Shown: piece after piece, positions 13,661 through 64,000 of the stretch
Layout of the letters: each line of letters begins with the position of its first letter
How positions within the stretch are numbered: position 1 is the first letter of the stretch
Assembly (NCBI GenBank): GCA_030407085.1
Contig: CM059584.1
Span: 134,902,001-134,966,000, forward strand
Source of the DNA: Trichopria drosophilae
Lineage: Eukaryota > Arthropoda > Insecta > Hymenoptera > Diapriidae
Reading direction: 5' to 3'
DNA: 64,000 nucleotides
Made by a program: the position numbers and the translations under genes
The notes under the pieces: model-generated
What the model was told of the DNA's origin: nothing
The model's database searches: none
The model's input: only the letters and a program-made list of their open reading frames with translations

Positions 13661-16600
13661 CTTCGAACACAAAATCAAAATACAAAAGGAAAATCCATGT
13701 TCAATTGTTTCAGCAAAAATGCATACAGCATTAAATATGAAAAATAAAAAATCTATGAATTTAATCCCGAAAACTTTTTGAAACGTGACTGTGATTACAT
13801 TGTTATTTTTTTAAAATAAAAGTCCTTAAAATGTGATTTAAAATTCCAAATGTTACATCCTAAAATAAACGAAAGACACAAAATAAATGTTTAAAAGAAA
13901 ACATAGTAAACGGTAATATAATAATAAATCAATTTTTGAAAATTTGATACATTATGAAACTTAAATTTAGATTTAGACACCAGGCATCTTTAATGAAGTT
14001 AAAGAATCGACTAAATTTAAATATTGTCAGTGTCTGACCCTTATATAAACTAGTACAAACGGTTATGAAAACATGTGACATGTGTATATTTCAATATCGT
14101 AGTAATGAGAAATAAGATTCTCGTAAATTAGATCATTCAAATTTAATATTACCTGTATTGTCATATTTTTTAATAAAATAATTGTCAGGCTGCTTTCGTT
14201 TACATTTAAGTAAAATTATAATATATTTATTGATTTTTCTTAGACAATCATTTAGATCCTCTGGAAAATTGTTGATCCTTAGAAGATTTTTAACTAACTC
14301 AATATTTTTGAGTATTAATGACTGTATGTCAGTTAACCTAAATGAATCCTAATTTTTAAACTAAATCATGTTGAGATAGGAAATTCAAGGATCTCCTGAG
14401 AAAGTTTCTTTATGATACCAATAAGTAAAAATAAAATGATCTTTACCTTCATTTATAAACATTATTAAAAAATTAATAGTTTTCGCCCTGGGGTAAATCT
14501 AATTCTATTTGTTAACCCTCCAAATTTATCCATACCGTTAAAAAATCTAAAATCTTGTCCGAAAATTCTCTTGGAATAGAAGTTAAGATATCCTCAACAT
14601 ATCTGTAATAAAACGGGATTTTACAAAATAATTTATTTATATAGAATTTCCATAAAATCGAAAATCAAATTTGAATGAATTGAATCTAAAATAAAAAATG
14701 GTCGAGAAAATACTTCTTTATAAGTGATATTTTCAAAATTGAAAGTTTTGCTGTATGTAAAAATGCATTTTTTGAGATAGTGTTAACCCGTTTAATTTGA
14801 TTCCATTAAAGACAAGAAGATGTGTGAAAACATTTGTAAAAATTAATTTATTTCAATTAATATATTATAGTTTTCTTTATTTTAAAATACTGTTATTCTC
14901 GTTCAGTTAAATATTTTCATTTATTTGAAAAAAAAGTTAAATAATTACAATGAAATTGTAATACTTACATCACATAACATTTTTCCATATTCATAGTTAT
15001 CGAGCCTCAAAATATTGAAATTTATCACTTTTTGTAAGGGAATTACCTACAACCTCGACAAAATTATGTTGATATGAAAATTGATTGAGGAATTTTTAGG
15101 GAAAACTTTTATTTTTTAGAAGGATAAAACACTTTGCTTGAATTAAATAAAGCGATTCGTTAATTTTGTTCAGTGCTTTGTACGAACTATTACGAGAAAT
15201 GAAGACAAGGACACAGAGACTGAATAAAACGAGATATAATCTGCAACGTGAGAAACTTTTAAAAGTACAAGTACTATGAATCATACCTATTTTCTTTATA
15301 CATTATAGATGGATACAACAAACACACAAATAAGTTATTACGTGATAATTATATTGTATATAACTTTCGTTTTATTTTTTAAAAGCGAACAATCGAAATG
15401 TAACAAATATATTACGCTTCAAGGGTATGTCAAAAATAAGTCTGTTTCTACCTCTCTGAAAATCATACCGAGACTTTTCAACAACTAAACTTTCAAAGAA
15501 TTTTTAAATGATGAATGTGCTTTTTGTTAAAAAGAGATATTACACATACAATGTTGCAGGTATCAACTTATTCCAAAAAATGTATTTTTTTTTTAACTAA
15601 TTTATAAAAATAAGCTATGAGAAACCCATATCTAGGAGCATGGAAAATCTTCCTTTTGCAATCTCGAGGAAAAGTACAATTTATAGATTAATGTTTCTTA
15701 AAAAATATCCCGTGCAGATCATTCGGTATTGAATCACAGAAAAATCTGCACGTATTACTAAAAAAAAAGGAACGTAAACGACTAATATACCTAGAAAATT
15801 GTTTGCCAATCCGGTATTACCAGTGTGAACGTTAATTTTAGATGTATTCTAACTTAAATTGGTCTATTAATGATTTAACTTAATTGTGAAAAATCAGAAT
15901 TGAAAGAAATTTCTTCAAAATTCATCTCTTGTAAATAATAATGTAAATCAGTTATGCACTATAACTGAAGTTTTATTGAAGTTTTAGCATAATAATTGAA
16001 GCATAATTGAAAACTATTTAGTAAAATGAAACATGCATATATTAAACAATTTTGTAAAAATTGTATGGTGGCAATCATGAAAAGAGCCATCGTTGTCGGT
16101 CTTTGGTGTCTTAAATAATTGCTATTTTCCAAGAATATTTAAAATTTTTAATTAAAAAAATCTAAATTGATTGTTGGGTAAGGTAAGGTAATGTCAATAG
16201 ATTTCGTAGAACAAAAAGTTTGTAGTGATTAAAAAATTGTCCATGTCATCATCACTCATTAGTTGAAAATGGAGGTACACATTAACTCGTAAAAATCAAT
16301 CTTTAGAAGAAAAAAAAGTTATTCATTTAGATGTTTAGGTATTTAGAAATATAATTCATTATTATTTTATAGAGGAAGAAAAACAAAAGTTATTAGTATA
16401 GAAAGAAAAATTTTAGAAGAAAGAAAATTGAAAACGCGATAAAAACGCCGATGAAACAAAAAATTAATGTATATAGGCCAAGTTGTTGATAAAATATGAT
16501 ATTTATGCTTTAAATATTTGATTATATTGGTATACACAAATACTGTGTTAATAAATACAGTTGAATTAAGTAATTCAAACCCTTTTTTCCCGAGATAAAC

Positions 16601-19600
16601 TTTGCAAAAAAATTGAACAAGTTACGTTTATTTGTGTTCTTATTTTGTGAAAAATGACGTGTCATAGATGTGCTACCAATTTTTGTTTAACTTTTACCGA
16701 GCTTAAATATGAAAGAATCTGTGGAATTACTCAATATTATCAACTTGTACGATAAAATGCCTTGAAAGATACTTTCAAATTTTGGTTTTCCTATTTCGTT
16801 ATGTAGTGGATTTTTCGATTTTTACATTCTAGACATTTTCACTGGAAAATGAGATTTCGTAGAATTTCGTGCAGTTTACTGATTGCTGTTTGAATTATAC
16901 GTTCAAAGTACGCATAAAAATCGAATGCACGTACAAATTGTACTGTCGTTCAATTCGTTCCGCATTGCTGCAGAATCTAATCAAATTTCCGCTACTATTC
17001 ATATACCTTAGAAAGGAAGTAAATTATTACCCACTTTTTACTCAACACTATGATTATGTCGTATTTCACCAATATTTTTTTTTGCAAAATTTCTACGTTT
17101 TCTGTTTTTTACTTTTTTTGACTCACTTTTTCACTTATTTATAATACTTACACTTTTGTCGAGCAATTATTTTTGGAAGAATTAGTAATTAATAAGTCTA
17201 AAGTAATAAATTTATGAATATAAATTGTGTACTTTTTATATGTAAAATATTGTGAAAAATTTCACAAGTTTCGCATCATTGATAAGGATAATCATTTCAC
17301 TGTATTATCTTCATGTTGAAGATCACTGTATACGTTTTATTTACTACTGTTTCGATAAATAATATTCAGCTGAATTTCGAAGACAAAATTGCTATAAATT
17401 CGGTTAAAATTCCCACCTAAATAAATATAAAATGGTTTGAGGTTCAATAAAATAAGTCTTAAATAAAAAGGCTCACTGTCTGGTTTATTTTGTCAGCGTT
17501 CTTACATTTCTACGTTAATGGACAATGAGTTTCTTTTTTAATGGCATTGTCGTAATAAACGTTCACTTATCCAAAAGTTACAATGGATTTTCGCCGAGTG
17601 AAAATAACAAATTTTATGCCTGAAAAAGTGCAAATTTATTTTATGATGCAGCGATGATCGTTTGTAACAAACGTTTCGATTTTCCCCTAAAACATTTTGT
17701 GATCTAAAATCTTACAATCTTATACGGATCGCCGATTTTCATTTTTGAATATTACGGTACAATTAAATATCAGGTTAACAAATTAACTACGCTGAGAATT
17801 GTCGATTTATTTAATTTTCCTAAAAATCATTGACGGCAATGCGGACTTCTCGTTTTGATTTGCACTATTGATTGACCTGCACGATTGATCATCTACATGA
17901 GAATCGAACATCGACTTTCCGACTTTCTGGTCTCGACCTCGAATGGGTTACATAATTGATACTTGATTGATCATTGAATAAAGGAAACAAAATTGAAAAA
18001 AAAGTGCATACATATCTGGAAAGGGGTTGAATAATTTTACTTCTATTTTTTTAAATCGAAAATAAACAAAAAAATATCGTCCACTTTCGACTTATGAAAG
18101 CAATCTTAAGCTTTATTTCTATTCAAATGATCGTAAATCTAGATAAAACTTTGAATTTGGCGATTGATAGTACTGATCCTTTGTTTCCAGTATGCAAGCG
18201 CCACTTTTCATTACGAGTCTACATAATTCACAGTAGACTCTCTACTGTTACGTTTGCTAAAAAGGAAGATACTTATCCATGATTGTACTTTACTCTAAAC
18301 TATTAATTATTATTTGCAAAAAACATAATTAATCGCTGCTTTGTGAATCAAGTCTGTTTTAATACGTTCTAAATTTGATCAAATTAATTTTTGCTAAAGT
18401 TCTTCCTTTATAGCAACGTTTCTAATGTTTTTAATCTTTTGCGGAGCTAGCACATTCGAGAATAAAACGCCACCTTATTCGAAACCGAATAGGCACAACT
18501 ATTGACTAGATGGGTTAGGGCAAGCATACAAAACGTCGGAAAGGGCTACAAAGAGTTTTTGATTACAGATTGACAAAGGCACCGGCCTCGTTTTCGCTTA
18601 ATATTATACAAAAAGTGCATTTCTGAAACGAACGCTCGGATATTTATATTCGCAGTACAGCCGTATTCGTGTCCCGGAAAATTACGATTCTTTCCGGCTA
18701 ATTTTTTTGTGAATTTACTTCGACGTCTCATTGACAATCCTAAAAAAATCTGAAATAATTTTCGATACTCCTGACGTGATTGCCTAAATAATTAAAACCG
18801 ATTTAGTTTAAGTAATCCGTTCATTACTGACTGAAATAAAAATATAACGTGCATTGCGATTAGCTATAACACTTAAGCTAAGTACACGTAAATATAAATT
18901 TACCAAAATCGACAAGTGCTCCTCAATATTTTCAGAATTTTCTTTCCCATTTTCAAAACACCCATATAAAAATGATCAGACCTAAATTATGTTTTATTTA
19001 CGTCGGATAATTTGTACCGATAATCAAGTGAGTAAAATTGGACATCATATTATTGCGGAGCAATATTACATAAATTAGAAAAAGAAAAGGAACCATCCGT
19101 TTGTACTATAAATTAAATATTTGCAGAATGACATTATTACGTTCCCTAGCCGGTTGATGTGTTGATTATCTTATCATTTCCATAGTTTTTAACGTCCCAG
19201 AGCGTATATACAAAAAATCACCGCCTACCGAGAAACGTTTTATCGAAATTTTTCGAAAACTTATGGAAAGGCTTTTATCCATGAACACGAATTACGTATA
19301 TTTTATTTACGTTATTTAAATCGTTTAAAAAAGTACTACTAATTAGCAAAGTCTGTTTCGTAATTTATTAAAAATTGAATTGTAAAAAATGTCTCCTAAA
19401 AATCGTTTCTCGGTGCGTTTCTTCGTTTTCGCTGTAAAGAGGCTCGAAGCAATCGAAGAAAATCCTTATGTTATGTATTTCATAATTATTTTATGTAAAT
19501 TTCGCATAATTTTCTTTTCTATTCGTCAAGTATGGATAGTACTCATAATAGCGAATGCGTGATCGCAGTTGATTAATATTGCACAGACTTCTCGAAGATG

Positions 19601-19655
19601 ATTTCAGCAGTCACCTGCATGGAGAGAAGCGAATAACAATAATACTTTTTTCATA
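13661..19655. other. AT-rich non-genic DNA
   Basis: About 6 kb with only short chance frames. No recognised gene, RNA or intact mobile element. A slightly less AT-rich patch lies at 17830-17950 without further features. Confidence 0.45.
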
Positions 19656-19845
19656 CGCGGTGCGCAATATGGTACATTCTCTTCCTAGGGAGCAAAATAG
19701 CACGATCACGCATGAGAAAATAGTACAACAAGGGAGAATAGGTGTTTCTAGACTCATGCGAAATGCCGACCTTGCTACGCTTGGGCGCCAAACTCCCACT
19801 CATCGGGAAAGACCTATTTTGCTCCCTAGTTGCAAAATCTACTTT
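19656..19845. repeat. CTAGGGAGCAAAATAG repeat family, copy 1
   Basis: It contains CCTAGGGAGCAAAATAG (about 19684) and, inverted, ATTTTGCTCCCTAGTTGCA (about 19816-19834). The middle shares GACTCATGCGAAATGCCG with copy 2. The frames across it are by-products of the repeat, not genes. Confidence 0.65.
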
Positions 19846-20340
19846 TATCATTGAATTTATTATTAGTGTAGTTTTAAAATTGCTGTGTTAAGAAAACAAA
19901 ATAAAATGTATCTAGGTTATGTTTGCAAGACGACAAAATTCTGTTTATGAAATCGAATATATAAATTTTTATTTAAAAGTAATATTTGTGTATTCGCCAC
20001 TCTCGTAATACCAGGCATATAAAAGCAAATACGAAATTTGACATCGCAGTTACACCACATTTTGCATTTTCTCGTTTCCCTCTCACCTTTCTATTTGATA
20101 CCTACAACTATATTAGCTTACTTTGCAATTGACATTCGTAAATATTTATACATCGCGAAGGTCGAAATCGCCCTTCGATGAAATAGTTACAATTTATTTA
20201 ATATAATGTACACGCGCGTGGAAAGGTTCTCCCTTATTGGGGTCGTCGAGCGAACGATGTTTTTTTTTTCATATATATACGCAGGCAAGGCCTTAACGAA
20301 AGTGTCGCATTTAGAGAAGCTGGAGCGAAAGGAACCAGCG

Positions 20341-21312
20341 TTTATTGCATCTTAAAGAACGTCTCAAGATGCACTCGTAATGAAAGAAAAATTATTGGAT
20401 TGTCAAGAATTGTCTAAATGGCATAGTTTTTGCTACATTTTAGGGGAATTTGCAAATGAGTGCTAGAAAACTGGGTGAAATTGACTAAAATCTTCATCAG
20501 TCTTTCTTACAGTTTTTTTGCTTTTTGTTGCGATTATTTTTTGGACAGTTTTCGGCAGTCAAGCCAACCTACAAGATTCTTTTCGTTACGAGTGGTCTTT
20601 AACGAACTAGAACGTCATTATTCGTCAGTCGCATCGTGGATTCAAGTCAGAGGATATGCAAACCATATAAATTTAGATTGCACATTAATTAAAATGAATC
20701 ATTTATGGAAATTTGTGCAAGTACCAAAGCTATTCATTTACACTGGATATTTTGAAAACAACCCAACGAATAATAACGTTCAGAAGTTAGTCCCTTTTGC
20801 GATTTGCGTACACCCTATCACTAAAGAACAATTGCTTTTCGTTGACCAGTGACATAACCCCATAATAACGTAATCGCACTATTGACTAACACTATATTTT
20901 ACACAATGTCCATCGCTTCATGTCAAAATATTTTTCTAGTTTCTTGAGTCCGCGTACGCTTTCGAAGTTGGCCCTTCCTTCGCCCAGTCATCTCCTAGGC
21001 CAAGTGATTTCGCATCGCTGCCTTTCTTTTTATCACTAACAAATTGTCGAAGCGGAAAGAAATCGTTTGGCCGCTTTTGAAATCGGCTCTGATAACTGCG
21101 GTTTCGAGAACGTCGGAAGACCGTCGCGATTTCCCTGGCCGAACTTACCAATCTTTAAAACTGCACGGCACTCTTCGGATCTCGAAGCTTATAAGCTGGA
21201 CAGATATTTCTCTCCAATGAGTTAGACGCTGACTTGGCACTGGTATTTCACAAGAGAGGAGGCGAAAAGCGAGCAGAAATTACATGGAGATGAAGGTTTG
21301 AATGCCGCGTAA
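20341..21312 (-). other. Probable 3' untranslated region
   Basis: The sequence just after the stop codon is richer in G+C than the intergenic DNA to its left. A minus-strand AATAAA lies at 20346-20341, giving a candidate poly(A) signal roughly 970 bases after the stop; another lies near 20195. The actual end cannot be fixed without transcripts. Confidence 0.4.
20460..20852 (+). other. Unrecognised 130-codon open frame antisense to the 3' UTR
   Basis: A plus-strand frame of 130 codons (starts MLENWVKLTKIFISL, ends EQLLFVDQ) lies opposite the inferred 3' UTR. I do not recognise it. It has no clear domain and no clear promoter. At this base composition roughly one frame of this length is expected by chance in 64 kb, so it is probably noise. 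Confidence 0.12.
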
Positions 21313-63531
<42,219 letters not shown>

Positions 63532-64000
63532 TTAATTTTTGAGAAACTAGTGTTGTGCACTATAAAAATAGTTAGCACAACCAAAAAAGTCATTGCTACA
63601 ACTCCAAAAGATGGTAAATATACCCCAACTATTTTTTCTAGTTAGCGTTACTACTTTTAGTTTGTTAGCATTCTTACTACTCTCTAAATTTCATTGAGTG
63701 ACATTGAGCCACTCTTTCACGAAAAGTTTACTTCTGCGACTCTTGATGGAGTGAAATGTTATATGTCACTCTTCATAGACTTTTATTACTACTTCTAACA
63801 TTGTTAGAATCTTTGTGTGCATTGTGGGTATTGTTGTATTATTTAGAAGCTATATTCTATTCAAATTTTATGTATTTTTAAAGACGTTTTCATCCTTTTG
63901 TATTTCATAAATAAATAGTAATCGAAACCACGAGAAGAAAGATTCTCTGGAATTGACGAAATTAGTTAAATTATGAAGTGCTTCCACGTTCCCCTTTTAT

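Noticed and set aside
19579..19854. 91-codon plus-strand frame and its minus-strand partners
   Set aside because: They lie in a repeat that recurs at 38734 and 59553 without keeping the frame.

Overview
This is AT-rich, intron-rich eukaryotic DNA from an animal, almost certainly an insect. The reasons are its arthropod-type TTAGG/CCTAA repeat tracts, its many small inverted-repeat transposons (TTAA-flanked, TA-flanked and hAT-like), its degraded non-LTR retrotransposons, and a protein gene whose family exists only in animals. I lean towards Hymenoptera, where interspersed CCTAA runs are common, but this is inference.

One protein-coding gene can be supported. It lies on the minus strand from about 63494 down to the stop at 21313 and its 5' end is outside the window. 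It encodes a FERM-domain membrane-associated protein of the FRMD3/FRMD5 family (Drosophila CG5022 type). Eight exons join with matching splice phases: A 63318-63494, B 57768-57979, C 48858-49010, D 41246-41334, E 38416-38642, F 34169-34336, G 33063-33572, H 21313-21737. A 15-nt microexon at 43071-43085 also fits between C and D. The product covers FERM lobe F2, lobe F3, the FERM-adjacent segment, a long low-complexity linker, one transmembrane helix and a conserved short tail: 652 residues in this window, or 657 with the microexon. Lobe F1 and the start codon lie beyond position 64000.

Positions 1-20300 hold no recognisable gene. They contain a GC-richer island (2240-2990), a TTAA-flanked MITE (3306-4238), a nested inverted-repeat composite (4243-6797) with a fold-back mariner-like MITE inside it (4473-5237), the 3' half of a dead RNase H-bearing non-LTR retrotransposon (7451-9290) and a hAT-like MITE family. 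The 11.3-kb intron between exons G and H carries several further fold-back elements. The upstream introns carry a family with hairpin ends (37718, 46105, 60538), nested TA-flanked MITEs (51732-52199), a dead reverse transcriptase (52210-54430, which explains the pyrimidine-rich plus strand there) and a CCTAA array (57268-57359) lying between inverted-repeat arms.

The transposons have no visible functional link to the FERM gene; they are intron filler. The most interesting gene-level feature is the microexon, which has a perfect TACTAAC branch-point sequence and would add five residues in frame inside FERM lobe F3. No tRNA, rRNA or CRISPR array was recognised by eye.
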